In this document: in pieces, positions 1-7,902 of the stretch | How the letters are laid out: each line of letters begins with the position of its first letter | Numbering within the stretch: position 1 is the first letter of the stretch | Source: SOIA01 sp050116035 | GTDB lineage: Bacteria > Acidobacteriota > Aminicenantia > Aminicenantales > Aminicenantaceae | Length of the DNA stretch: 14,674 nt | Assembly: GCA_050116035.1 (NCBI GenBank) | Contig: JASFPJ010000051.1 | Location: 1 to 14,674, forward strand | Direction of reading: 5' to 3' | The notes under the pieces: model-generated | What the model was told of the DNA's origin: nothing | Databases searched by the model: none | The model's input: the letters and a program-made list of their open reading frames with translations, nothing else | Position numbers and translations under genes: made by a program

Positions 1-661
1 GATCAACCAGAAGTTTCGCACCGAAATTATCTTCATAGAAAGCCTGAGATTCAGGAATATCCTGGTAATAAAGCCATATGATATTGGCCATGATACCAAG
101 ACTATCTGGGCGTGTGGATTTCTGTTTTGGGCGAGGATAGATAGTTTGAACTTGAGCTAACTGTTCGAGCAGCAAAGTGTTTTGGGAATGCTCCAGAAAG
201 CGTTCGAATTCCAGAAAATATCCTGCAGGGTCATAGGCCACGAATCCCTTTATGGGGATACGAGAGGATTCTTTCAAAGGATTCCGTATCTCGACTCCCT
301 GACTTTTGAGATACTGATACCATTGGTCGATTTCCTGAGTGACAAATGAGAGTGTGACCGTTTTTGGCTCTGAGGGATCGTGCATGCCTTTGGTTTCGTC
401 CACTAAGCCGATGAAGGTTGACAGGGATATCCGGTAGATTTTGGCGAATCCATAATCCAAAACCTTCTCCAAACCCAGAACATCCCCATAAAACCTTTCC
501 GCCTCCTCCAGATCCGGATAATAAAAAAACACTAGATTCGCCTGAATGGATAAAATCTCACTTTTGCTCCCCTTCATTTCTCTTTGCTCCTGTTGACAGT
601 TACTGAAGAATAGACAGACTGAGAAAGCCAAAACCCATGCTGTTTTTATGGCTTTTCCCAT
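1..661 (-). CDS. Two-domain VOC (glyoxalase-fold) lipoprotein-like protein, partial at window start
   Basis: The frame reads open from an ATG at 661 down to base 1 (220 codons), so the C-terminus is missing. Residues 1-22 look like an export signal: a Lys-containing start, a hydrophobic stretch, then Phe-Ser-Asn-Cys22. This resembles a lipobox, but Asn before Cys is atypical. Residues about 41-160 form one vicinal-oxygen-chelate domain, with the typical opening strand, the helix EEAERFYGDVLGLEKV and the closing YDPAGYFLEFERF. A second domain starts near residue 191 with the related ANIIWLYYQDIPESQAFYED. The VOC family includes glyoxalases, dioxygenases and antibiotic-binding proteins; the substrate cannot be told here. 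The start is the first ATG after an in-frame stop. It has no Shine-Dalgarno, whereas ATG 577 (residue 29) has AGGAG nine bases upstream; that start would remove the signal. Confidence 0.85.
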   Translation of the reverse strand, partial: MGKAIKTAWVLAFSVCLFFSNCQQEQREMKGSKSEILSIQANLVFFYYPDLEEAERFYGDVLGLEKVLDYGFAKIYRISLSTFIGLVDETKGMHDPSEPKTVTLSFVTQEIDQWYQYLKSQGVEIRNPLKESSRIPIKGFVAYDPAGYFLEFERFLEHSQNTLLLEQLAQVQTIYPRPKQKSTRPDSLGIMANIIWLYYQDIPESQAFYEDNFGAKLLVD

Positions 662-672
662 AGGAAGACGAT

Positions 673-701
673 ATTAAATGCCAAATCGGAAGGAAAGTCA
701 A
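673..701 (-). promoter_or_regulatory. Sigma70-type promoter of the VOC gene
   Basis: On the minus strand TTGACT (701-696) is followed after 17 bases by TTTAAT (678-673), each 5/6 to the -35 and -10 consensus. Transcription would start near 666, only about five bases before the ATG at 661, so the mRNA would be nearly leaderless. Confidence 0.55.
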
Positions 702-789
702 TTAGATGTCAAATAATAAAAAAAATGGGGATGGTTCCCTTTTTTAGTAGGTAGAATATGGTGTCGGCCTATTTTATGAATAATTCATG

Positions 790-1008
790 TTACTTACATG
801 TGTCGCATGTTTTTGTCGAACAGGTCGTGCACGCTTCAGAGGAAGAGCTGAGACGGCTGCTTCCGCCTCCTATGCCAAAAGAAGAAAAAAGCTTCTTTAC
901 ACTGTGACTCCCGCAAGATGTACAGGTAACGCTTTTTTCTCCTCCGATTGAAACGAGAGTTTCAAAGTGATTTCCGCACTTTTTGCAGATGAACTCGTAG
1001 ATGGGCAT
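790..1008 (-). CDS. FmdB-family zinc-ribbon protein
   Basis: A 72-residue protein opening MPIYEFICKKCG, the hallmark of the FmdB/CxxC-CxxC-SSSS family. Two Cys pairs, C8-x2-C11 and C29-x2-C32, form a zinc ribbon. A Gly/Ser-rich middle follows, then a third cluster, CTTCSTKTCDTC, at the C-terminus. The family is named after a putative regulator of formamidase genes, but its real function is not established; the ribbon suggests metal-stabilised nucleic acid or protein binding. The gene lies 110 bases downstream of ridA on the same strand. It has its own candidate promoter and no recognisable Shine-Dalgarno. Length and ending are normal for the family. Confidence 0.85.
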   Translation of the reverse strand: MPIYEFICKKCGNHFETLVSIGGEKSVTCTSCGSHSVKKLFSSFGIGGGSSRLSSSSEACTTCSTKTCDTCK

Positions 1009-1017
1009 GATATGAAT

Positions 1018-1046
1018 ATTTTAAATCATTTGAATGCAGAGAACAA
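1018..1046 (-). promoter_or_regulatory. Candidate promoter of the FmdB gene, leaderless arrangement
   Basis: TTGTTC (1046-1041) has a weak 3/6 match to the -35 consensus. TAAAAT (1023-1018) is a 5/6 -10 box at 17-bp spacing. The predicted start near 1011 leaves about three bases before the ATG at 1008. Confidence 0.4.
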
Positions 1047-1072
1047 TCCGAATTGAAAAGAATTCTCAGGTT

Positions 1073-1115
1073 ATCAAGCCTGACTTAAAAACCAACAATT
1101 GAGCCTGATAACAGC
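1073..1115. repeat. Inverted repeat GTTATCA/TGATAAC between ridA and the FmdB gene
   Basis: A 7-bp inverted repeat frames about 29 bases that hold two direct copies of AGCCTGA. It lies just after the ridA stop and could be a weak terminator or a binding site. There is no strong U-tract. Confidence 0.3.
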
Positions 1116-1118
1116 TTC

Positions 1119-1583
1119 CTATTTGACTGCGATGGCTTCGATTTCGACTTTCACATCCTTGGGCAGGCGGGCCACCTGCACGGCAGCTCGAGCAGGGTAA
1201 GGAGGTTTGAAGAATTCGCCGTATACAGCATTCATCTTGCTGAAATCATCCATATCTTGAAGGAAAACAGAGCATTTGACCACTTTATCGAACGAACTTC
1301 CTCCGGCTTCAAGAACAGCTTTCATGTTATTCAGAACGAGCCGTGTCTGTTCTTCTACATCTCCCATTTTCAGCTCTCCCGTTTGAGGGTCGATCGCGAT
1401 TTGGCCCGATGCAAAAATGAAACCGTTCGCTTCTATGGCCTGAGAATAGGGACCGATCGCTTCGGGGGCTTTGTCTGTTTTGATTTCTTTTTTCATTCCT
1501 TTACTCCTTCGTTGATTGAGAGAAAAATGAGGGCCTATCAAGGCCATGCCGCTCAAGGCCAACAGAGCTTCTCTTCTTTTCAT
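1119..1583 (-). CDS. ridA: RidA-family enamine/imine deaminase with Tat-like N-terminal extension
   Basis: From residue 30 the protein is a textbook RidA (YjgF/YER057c/UK114). RidA hydrolyses reactive 2-aminoacrylate and related imines to keto acids plus ammonia. Counted from the internal Met30, the 125-residue core puts GPYSQA at Tyr17, the carboxylate-binding Arg of PARAAV at 103 and the EIEAIA Glu residues at 118 and 120. These numbers match or nearly match E. coli RidA (Tyr17, Arg105, Glu120). The longer form adds 29 residues: a KRRE twin-arginine-like start, a hydrophobic run ALLALSGMALIG and a second basic patch. It has no clear AxA cleavage site. Both starts have good ribosome-binding sites: GGAG eight bases before ATG 1583 and GGAG seven bases before ATG 1496. 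Two products are therefore possible, one exported or membrane-held and one cytosolic. Confidence 0.92.
   Translation of the reverse strand: MKRREALLALSGMALIGPHFSLNQRRSKGMKKEIKTDKAPEAIGPYSQAIEANGFIFASGQIAIDPQTGELKMGDVEEQTRLVLNNMKAVLEAGGSSFDKVVKCSVFLQDMDDFSKMNAVYGEFFKPPYPARAAVQVARLPKDVKVEIEAIAVK
1504..1509 (-). promoter_or_regulatory. Internal ribosome-binding site for the short RidA form
   Basis: AAGGAG on the minus strand lies seven bases before ATG 1496. The resulting product has canonical RidA length and residue numbering. It competes with the equally good GGAG at 1592-1595 before ATG 1583. Confidence 0.6.
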
Positions 1584-1673
1584 TTGAAGTGCTCCTTTAA
1601 AAAGGATGGGTTGCCTCTATTGAGTTTTTAATTTGCTTTGGGAGGCTTTTCTCCCCAGCAGGCATGAGACCTC

Positions 1674-1701
1674 ATTCTATAATAAACTGCCGCAAAGTCA
1701 A
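1674..1701 (-). promoter_or_regulatory. Sigma70-type promoter of ridA
   Basis: TTGACT (1701-1696) and TAGAAT (1679-1674), each 5/6 to consensus, are separated by 16 bases. The predicted leader is about 85 bases long before ATG 1583. Confidence 0.5.
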
Positions 1702-1866
1702 GAAGAGCCAGGTGGAAGTATCTCTCAATCCGTGATAACAGGAGGTGCTATAAATCAGACTGAGTGCATCGAATACACGCAGGCTTTGCCCAACGAAATA
1801 AACAATCTATCCTGCGAAGGCTTATGGGTAAAAAAAACCGTTTGAAGGCGGAGCGGAATGGTTGTT

Positions 1867-1895
1867 TTGACATCCACTTTGTCTCATGGTATATG
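1867..1895 (+). promoter_or_regulatory. Sigma70-type promoter of the tricorn-like protease gene
   Basis: A perfect TTGACA (1867-1872) is followed by a 17-bp spacer and TATATG (1890-1895). TGG directly before the -10 makes an extended TGn element. Transcription would start near 1902, giving a leader of about 110 bases. Confidence 0.6.
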
Positions 1896-2013
1896 AAGGA
1901 TTCGGGTCGGTGGAAAATATCATGCTTTTTAAATTAAAGGTGATTCTGTACAATTACCTTTATTCATATACATTTTCTTTGAATAATAAAATGGAGAATC
2001 AAAGGAGGCTTCA

Positions 2014-5000
2014 ATGAAAAAATGTCTCTGTGCCATGTCGATGCTACTTGTGCTGCTCATTGCCACACCCGGACTCCAGGCCAGTGGGATCGATATTAAC
2101 GACACCAAACTGTTGAGCCAGCCAGCAGTCAGCAAGACGCATATTGCTTTTGCATATGCTGGAGACCTCTGGGTGGCCGGTATCGATGGAAAAGGAGTTC
2201 GACGTTTGACATCCGCTCAGGGAACTGAATCCGACCCTGTCTTTTCACCGGATGGAAAACTCATCGCGTTCAATGGGGAGTATGATGGAAATATGGATGT
2301 TTACATAGTCCCTGTAGAAGGAGGCGTTCCCAAACGGCTCACCTGGCATCCGGGCCAAGACGCTGTTCGGGGATTTACGACTTGCGGGGCTTCGGTGCTG
2401 TTCGTCTCCGGTCGCTACAGTTTCACCAGAGCGTATACTCAGCTTTTTACAGTACCTGTGGAAGGCGGCGGTTTCCCTGAATCTTTAGAGATTCCCAACG
2501 CGAGTCGAGCCACATTTTCTCCGGATGGCAAGAGAATGGCGTACACGCCGCTCCGGGAAGTCTTTCATCAGTGGAAGAATTATAGAGGAGGCACGGTTTC
2601 TGAGATCTGGCTGTTTACTTTCAGCGACTATGCTGTCGAGAAGATTCCTCAGCCTGAGGGCTACTGTAACGACACAGATCCGATGTGGGTGGAGGACAAG
2701 ATTTATTTTCGGTCTGACCGGAATGGAGAGTTCAATCTGTTCTCGTTCGACCTTCAAACAAAAGAGATCAAACAGCTCACTTCTCACACAGATTTTCCTG
2801 TGATCAAGGCGTCTTCTGGGGGTGGAAAAATTATCTATGAACAGGCTGGACATCTCCATATCTACGACATCGCCCATGCCCAGAGCAACAAGCTAGTCGT
2901 CGGAGTGGCGGCGGATCTTCTGGAGCTGCGTCATCGCTATGTTAAAGGATTTCGGTATATCCGCAGCGGCTGGATCTCGCCTTCGGGTGCCAGAGCTGTC
3001 GTGAATTTTCGTGGCGATGTGGTAACGGTTCCAGCTGAGAAAGGGGATCCCCGCAACCTGACACAGACAACAAATATCCACGAACGCTGGCCTGTCTGGT
3101 CACCGGATGGGAAGTCTATCGCTTACATTTCCGATGAAAGCGGCGAGTACGAACTTCACATCAAGCCTCAGGATGGCAGGGGGGAGGCAAAAAAATATAA
3201 GCTCACTGGATCTGGCTTTTATGACGGCATTGCCTGGTCTCCAGACAGCCAGAAAATCTCTTATGCGGATAACTCGTTGACTCTTTACTGGATGGATTTG
3301 AAGACCGGCGCGACGAAGAAGATTGCCTCCAAATACCTGTATGGTCCTCGCCAGTACCGGAGCGTTCCGTCTGTCTGGTCACCTGATTCAAAATGGATCG
3401 CCTACACGCTGAACACCGCGGCCTACATCTCGAGAGTCTACTTGTATTCCATCGAAAAGGACAAGTCTTATCCAGTCTCAGATGGAATGAGCGATGTCAG
3501 CGATACGGTGTTTGATGAGAGCGGCAAGTACCTTTACTTCTTTGGATCCACGGATGCGGGCCCGGTCAGGCAGTGGTTTGCCATGTCCAATGCGGACATG
3601 GAAATGACACGCTCGATCTATCTGGCTGTGCTGCAAAAAGATGTCCCATCGCCTCTGGCCAGAGAAAGTGATGAGGAGGAGGGAGTGGAGAAGAAGACAG
3701 AGAAAAAAGAGGAAAAGCCGGCAAAGAAATCCAGTAAAAAGAAGGGCAGATCCGAAGCGAAGGAAGCGAAACCTGTTTTTTCTGTTGATTTAGAGGGACT
3801 CAACTACAGGATTCTGGCCTTGCCTATTCGCGCCGGTGCTTATTTTGGCCTCCAGGCCGGCAGCGAAGGAGAGGTTTATTATCTTGAATCTCCCGCAGGA
3901 AGCAGAAGCCCTTATGCCAGTGGGACAAAGCTGAAAAGATTCACACTCAAAGACAAAAAAGATGAAGAGATGATGCCCAATGTCAATGGATTCATGATTT
4001 CAGCCGATAAGAAGAAACTCATGTATGAAACAAGAAACAGTCTTGGCATCGTACCTGCGGGCAAAAAATCTAAGCCTGGCGCAGGAAAGCTCAACACTGA
4101 CGCCATAGAAGTCCGGATCGATCCCCGCGTTGAATGGAAGCAGATCTTCAATGAAGCCTGGAGGATCAACCGTGATTATTTCTATGCCACCAATATGCAT
4201 GGGGCGGACTGGGAAGCCATGAAAGAAAAATATGAGGTTTTCCTCCCACATCTCTCCTGCCGGAGCGACCTGAACCGAGTGATCCGGTGGATGTGCAGTG
4301 AGCTGGCAGTCGGCCATCATCGTGTCGGCGGAGGTGATTATCTTTACCGGCCTCAGCGCATTGCCGGTGGTTTGCTCGGGGCTGATTATGCGATCGAGAA
4401 TGGCCGTTACCGTTTTAAAAAGGTTTATGGTGGCCTGAACTGGAATCCACAGCTCCGCTCTCCGTTGACTGAGCCAGGAGTGGATGTGAAAGAGGGAGAA
4501 TATCTCCTGGCTGTCCAGGGGCAAGACATCCGTCCCCCGGAGAATCTTTTCCGTTTTTTCGAGAATACATCCGGAAAGCTTATCGAGATGACGGTGGGTC
4601 CGAATCCGAACGGAACAGGTTCTCGAACAGTGTCGGTTGTTCCTGTTGGGAATGAGTACGCACTGCGGAACCGGGATTGGGTGGAAGGAAACTTGAAGAA
4701 AGTCGATGAAGCCACGGGTGGCCGTGTGGCATACGTTTATGTGCCCAACACGTCGACATCAGGACACACCTATTTCAAACGCTACTTTTTTCCTCAAGTC
4801 CATAAGGATGCCGTGATCATCGATGAGCGCTTCAACGGTGGAGGGTTGGTTGCCGATTACTACATCGATATCCTGCGTCGTCCGTTGACCTGCTACTGGC
4901 ACACGCGGTATGGCCAGGACCTCAAAACACCCGGGGCTTCCATTCAAGGTCCCAAGGTTATGCTCATCAACGAAAATGCGGGTTCTGGCGGAGATCTGCT

Positions 5001-5325
5001 GCCCTGGATGTTCCGCAAATTCAAACTCGGCAAGCTGATCGGAAAGAGAACCTGGGGAGGCCTTGTCGGGACTCTCGGTTTTCCGGAATTGCTGGATGGC
5101 GGTTATATCTCCGCTCCCAACCTGGCTATCTGGACCGAAGATGGCTGGATAGTGGAAAATGTTGGAGTGCCTCCGGATATCGAAGTCGAGCAGTGGCCCG
5201 CAGATGTGATCGCCGGAAGAGATCCGCAGCTGGAAAAGGCCATTGAAGTCATCATGGATGAGCTCGAGAAGAATCCGCCCAAAAAGCCCAAACGTCCCCC
5301 TTATCCTGTGAGGATCAAGAAGTAG
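2014..5325 (+). CDS. Exported tricorn-like protease (S41 family), complete
   Basis: This 1103-residue protein is close to the length of Thermoplasma tricorn and should trim peptides to short products. A signal peptide (about 1-24, MKK start, hydrophobic core, GLQA-S junction) places it outside the cytoplasm. Propeller repeats with SPDG/SPDS motifs begin near residues 77, 168, 362, 408 and 455. A Lys/Glu-rich linker (550-588) leads to the helical C1 domain (about 707-780), a PDZ-like domain (about 781-873) and the catalytic C2 domain. Predicted catalytic residues are His768 (ELAVGHHR), Ser991 (NAGSGGD) and Glu1048 (WIVENVGV). DERFNGGG (937-944) is the conserved S41 loop. The residue before the His is Gly, where Thermoplasma has Ser745. 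AAAGGAGG lies five bases before the ATG. A second, diverged copy lies at the right end of the window. Confidence 0.93.
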   Translation: MKKCLCAMSMLLVLLIATPGLQASGIDINDTKLLSQPAVSKTHIAFAYAGDLWVAGIDGKGVRRLTSAQGTESDPVFSPDGKLIAFNGEYDGNMDVYIVPVEGGVPKRLTWHPGQDAVRGFTTCGASVLFVSGRYSFTRAYTQLFTVPVEGGGFPESLEIPNASRATFSPDGKRMAYTPLREVFHQWKNYRGGTVSEIWLFTFSDYAVEKIPQPEGYCNDTDPMWVEDKIYFRSDRNGEFNLFSFDLQTKEIKQLTSHTDFPVIKASSGGGKIIYEQAGHLHIYDIAHAQSNKLVVGVAADLLELRHRYVKGFRYIRSGWISPSGARAVVNFRGDVVTVPAEKGDPRNLTQTTNIHERWPVWSPDGKSIAYISDESGEYELHIKPQDGRGEAKKYKLTGSGFYDGIAWSPDSQKISYADNSLTLYWMDLKTGATKKIASKYLYGPRQYRSVPSVWSPDSKWIAYTLNTAAYISRVYLYSIEKDKSYPVSDGMSDVSDTVFDESGKYLYFFGSTDAGPVRQWFAMSNADMEMTRSIYLAVLQKDVPSPLARESDEEEGVEKKTEKKEEKPAKKSSKKKGRSEAKEAKPVFSVDLEGLNYRILALPIRAGAYFGLQAGSEGEVYYLESPAGSRSPYASGTKLKRFTLKDKKDEEMMPNVNGFMISADKKKLMYETRNSLGIVPAGKKSKPGAGKLNTDAIEVRIDPRVEWKQIFNEAWRINRDYFYATNMHGADWEAMKEKYEVFLPHLSCRSDLNRVIRWMCSELAVGHHRVGGGDYLYRPQRIAGGLLGADYAIENGRYRFKKVYGGLNWNPQLRSPLTEPGVDVKEGEYLLAVQGQDIRPPENLFRFFENTSGKLIEMTVGPNPNGTGSRTVSVVPVGNEYALRNRDWVEGNLKKVDEATGGRVAYVYVPNTSTSGHTYFKRYFFPQVHKDAVIIDERFNGGGLVADYYIDILRRPLTCYWHTRYGQDLKTPGASIQGPKVMLINENAGSGGDLLPWMFRKFKLGKLIGKRTWGGLVGTLGFPELLDGGYISAPNLAIWTEDGWIVENVGVPPDIEVEQWPADVIAGRDPQLEKAIEVIMDELEKNPPKKPKRPPYPVRIKK

Positions 5326-5602
5326 AGGATGGGGCTTGGCTGCGAAGTAGGTAGAGAGGAGGCTGAACCCATAGTCTGAATACCATAAGGGATTTTCAAT
5401 ACACGCAACACCAGTGCAAATAGGATGAGTGGATAGCTATAAAAAGTTATGGCAGAGAAATAATGAGTTGCTCTCCAATACAGCTTTTCCTTAAAATTTA
5501 AAATGATGTTTATTATGGTTGACTGATGAATGATTTCCATTTACTTGTTTTAAAGCTCAAACTAAGAAGGGGAGTTATTTTGTGTAAGTCATTCAGATAA
5601 GA
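5326..5602. other. Intergenic region before the permease gene
   Basis: I see no convincing terminator or promoter. Possible -10 boxes are TATAAA (5438-5443) and TATTAT (5511-5516), both without good -35 partners. TTGACT at 5519-5524 lacks a -10 at the right distance. A purine-rich GAAGGGGAG (5567-5575) resembles a ribosome-binding site but is followed by GTG-TAA, so no reading frame uses it. Confidence 0.5.
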
Positions 5603-7879
5603 GTGGTGAATTCGAAAATGCCCAAAGCGCGGAAGGACAAAGTGGTGAACGAAAACCAGAGAATAAGTCTGTCCCGGGATTTGGGCTTTTTTGCGGCCTT
5701 ATCCGTTGGAGTCGGAACCATGATCGGGGCCGGTATCTTTGTTCTGCCCGGAATAGTCGCCAACATGGCCGGGCCGGCGGTTCTCCTTTCCTTTATTATC
5801 TGCGGAGTGGTCGCCATACTAATCGCCTTATGTATGGCCGAGTTGTCTACGGGAATGCCTTATGCGGGAGGCGGATATCTTTTTATGGTCAGGGCTTTTG
5901 GTCCACTCGTGGGGACCATTATGGGTTGGAGCCTGTGGCTGAGCCTTGTGTTCGCCTCTGCCTTTTATATGATTGGATTCGGCTATTATGTGAGTGATGC
6001 CCTGGGTGCTTCGCCCACTGTTATTGCTCTTGTCATAACCGCATTACTCGGGCTTTTAAATTTTATCGGTGCCAAGGAGACAGGAGGCACGCAGACAGTT
6101 ATCGTCGGTGTGCTACTTTTTATCCTGGTTGCTTTCGTTTCTCGTTCTCTATTTAATGTGGATTTTCAGAGATTGACTCCTTTTATCCCTCCGGAGATAG
6201 GGTATACTGGTATTCTTGTCACCCTCCCGATTCTCTTCATCACTTTCATGGGATTTGCGGAAATTTCTGCCATTTCAGAAGAGATTCGCAACCCCAAAAA
6301 AAATCTTCCCCTCTCTCTCGTCGGTTCAGTTGTGATCGTGATTGTGCTCTATTGTGCGGTGGTCTTTTGTATTCTGGGACTCCGAAATTATAATGATCCG
6401 AACATGGCCAATGAGACGGTGCTCATGGATTTAGCCCGCCAGATCATGGGCAATGGGGGATACATCCTGGTTCTTCTTGGGGGAATCCTCGCGACAGTCT
6501 CCTCTGCCAATGCGAGCGTGCTCGCTGCATCGAGGGTCAACTTTGCTATGGGCCGAGACCAGCTCATGCCCGATTGGCTGAATCAGATTCATTCACGCTT
6601 CAAGACGCCTTATCGCTCGATTGTCACAACAACTGTTTTAACCATGCTTTTGTTGGTGCTTCTCGGAGGGCATCTCGAGCTTTTGGCGGAAGTGGCGGGC
6701 TTTTTGAGTCTCGTCCTGTATTCTCTTATCACACTCGCCTGCATCATAATGAGGCACGCGAGACTCGACTGGTACAAGCCCAACTTTCGGGCACCCGGAT
6801 ATCCAGTTGTTCCATTGCTGGGATTGTTCGGTTGTATCTTTGTCATCGTTAACACGAGCCGGGTATCACTCATCATCGGGAACATGATCATTGCCACGAG
6901 TTTTATCTGGTATATGCTGTTCTTGCGCCGGGGAACTCAATTGGTCGGGGCATCGAACATACTGTGGAAAGATAAGGTGATGAAACCTCTCATGGTGAGA
7001 GCCAAGGAATACCTGGCCACGCGACGGGAAGAGGTTCCTGTCATCCTTGTGCCTCTAGCCAATCCCGATACTGAATATTCTCTTCTGATGTTGAGTACGA
7101 CCCTGGCAAAAAGAAACAAAGCCCATTTGCAGTTGATTCATGTTGTGGATGTTCCCGGGCAAACTCCTCTAGAAGCGGGTGGTCTGGAGTATGAAAAACA
7201 AAGGTGGGAGGAAAAAACGCTTCTGGAGACAGCGTCTTATCATGCGGCCGAACAGGGAGTCAGGGCTCGAGCCACGGCTATTGTGGCACGCAGCGTCTCG
7301 TCCGCCATTCTCAGCGTGGCGGAGATGGAACAGCCTGAATACATTATCATGGGCTGGAAGGGGGAGGTCCGCATGTCACGCACCGGCCGGACCAATGTGG
7401 CAGATGTACTCAAGATTGCGAGAGGAAACGTTCTGGTTCTCAAAGACCGAGGTCTGCAGGATGTTCGCCGCATAATCGTGCCCGTCAGCGGAGGTTCGCA
7501 TGCGCAGCTGGGACTCAGACTTGCCCAGGACCTGGCTGAAGAGTGGAAAGCCTCGATAACCGCCCTGAATATCCAGATTGGCCGGGGTCCTTCTGCCGCC
7601 AATACTGAATTCGACAGACAGAGCATCCAGCTCTTTCAGGATAAAGCGAAGGAATTTGTCAAAGACACTCTGGATGCGGTGGGAATCTCTGCAAAAGTGG
7701 AAGTGGTCATCGACACGGATATCGCTCGCGCCATCGCCAAGACCGCCCGAAAACAAGACCTTATTGTTATTGGAGCATCAGAGGAATGGGCTCTCCGTCG
7801 ATGGCTTTTCGGTTCGATTCCGGATAAGGTGGCTGACCAAGCTGAATCATCTGTGCTTATGGTCCGCTCCAAAACATAA
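5603..7879 (+). CDS. APC-family amino-acid permease fused to two universal stress protein domains
   Basis: Residues about 25-450 form a 12-helix APC-superfamily transporter. The unwound first helix reads GVGTMIGAGIFVLPG, and the helix 6 region has FMGFAEISAISEEIRNP, close to the family GFE...EE..NP signature. Amino-acid uptake by symport or exchange at the inner membrane is the likely role; the substrate is unknown. After a basic linker come two cytoplasmic UspA-like domains, about 478-615 and 622-757, each ending with a hydrophobic VLVL/VLMV strand. The second has G724...G737-S738, matching the ends of the ATP motif G-x2-G-x9-G-S/T, but Glu727 replaces the middle Gly. Permease-Usp fusions are known in bacteria and archaea; the Usp part is thought to sense nucleotides or stress. 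GTG 5603 is the outermost start. GTG 5606 and ATG 5618 are alternatives; none has a strong ribosome-binding site. Confidence 0.92.
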   Translation: MVNSKMPKARKDKVVNENQRISLSRDLGFFAALSVGVGTMIGAGIFVLPGIVANMAGPAVLLSFIICGVVAILIALCMAELSTGMPYAGGGYLFMVRAFGPLVGTIMGWSLWLSLVFASAFYMIGFGYYVSDALGASPTVIALVITALLGLLNFIGAKETGGTQTVIVGVLLFILVAFVSRSLFNVDFQRLTPFIPPEIGYTGILVTLPILFITFMGFAEISAISEEIRNPKKNLPLSLVGSVVIVIVLYCAVVFCILGLRNYNDPNMANETVLMDLARQIMGNGGYILVLLGGILATVSSANASVLAASRVNFAMGRDQLMPDWLNQIHSRFKTPYRSIVTTTVLTMLLLVLLGGHLELLAEVAGFLSLVLYSLITLACIIMRHARLDWYKPNFRAPGYPVVPLLGLFGCIFVIVNTSRVSLIIGNMIIATSFIWYMLFLRRGTQLVGASNILWKDKVMKPLMVRAKEYLATRREEVPVILVPLANPDTEYSLLMLSTTLAKRNKAHLQLIHVVDVPGQTPLEAGGLEYEKQRWEEKTLLETASYHAAEQGVRARATAIVARSVSSAILSVAEMEQPEYIIMGWKGEVRMSRTGRTNVADVLKIARGNVLVLKDRGLQDVRRIIVPVSGGSHAQLGLRLAQDLAEEWKASITALNIQIGRGPSAANTEFDRQSIQLFQDKAKEFVKDTLDAVGISAKVEVVIDTDIARAIAKTARKQDLIVIGASEEWALRRWLFGSIPDKVADQAESSVLMVRSKT

Positions 7880-7902
7880 CAACAGGATGGGATCACAGGA
7901 TA

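Larger units (their letters stand above)
1584..2013. other. Intergenic region between divergent ridA and tricorn genes
   Basis: These 430 bases hold a minus-strand promoter for ridA (1674-1701) and a plus-strand promoter for the protease (1867-1895). A small GGGAG/CTCCC hairpin (1640-1655) sits in the ridA leader. I see nothing convincing between 1702 and 1866. A plus-strand reading frame at 1633-1845 shows no family features and is not called. Confidence 0.6.

Noticed and set aside
1633..1845. Plus-strand reading frame of 70 codons in the ridA-tricorn gap
   Set aside because: No recognisable domain, no ribosome-binding site, and it overlaps the ridA promoter and leader.
3690..3745. A-rich run with AAAAAAG that might be a frameshift site
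   Set aside because: It is not in the A-AAA-AAG phase needed for slippage, and both sides are in the same intact frame. It simply encodes the Lys/Glu linker.
4000..4524. Long minus-strand frame inside the first protease
   Set aside because: It lies antisense to the conserved C1/PDZ region of a clear gene and resembles no family.
5301..5540. Minus-strand 79-codon frame with a hydrophobic stretch after the first protease
   Set aside because: It overlaps the protease end, has AT-driven hydrophobic content and no supporting start signals; most likely chance.
5519..5547. TTGACT upstream of the permease gene as a promoter
   Set aside because: The bases 17 bp downstream (TACTTG) do not resemble a -10 box.
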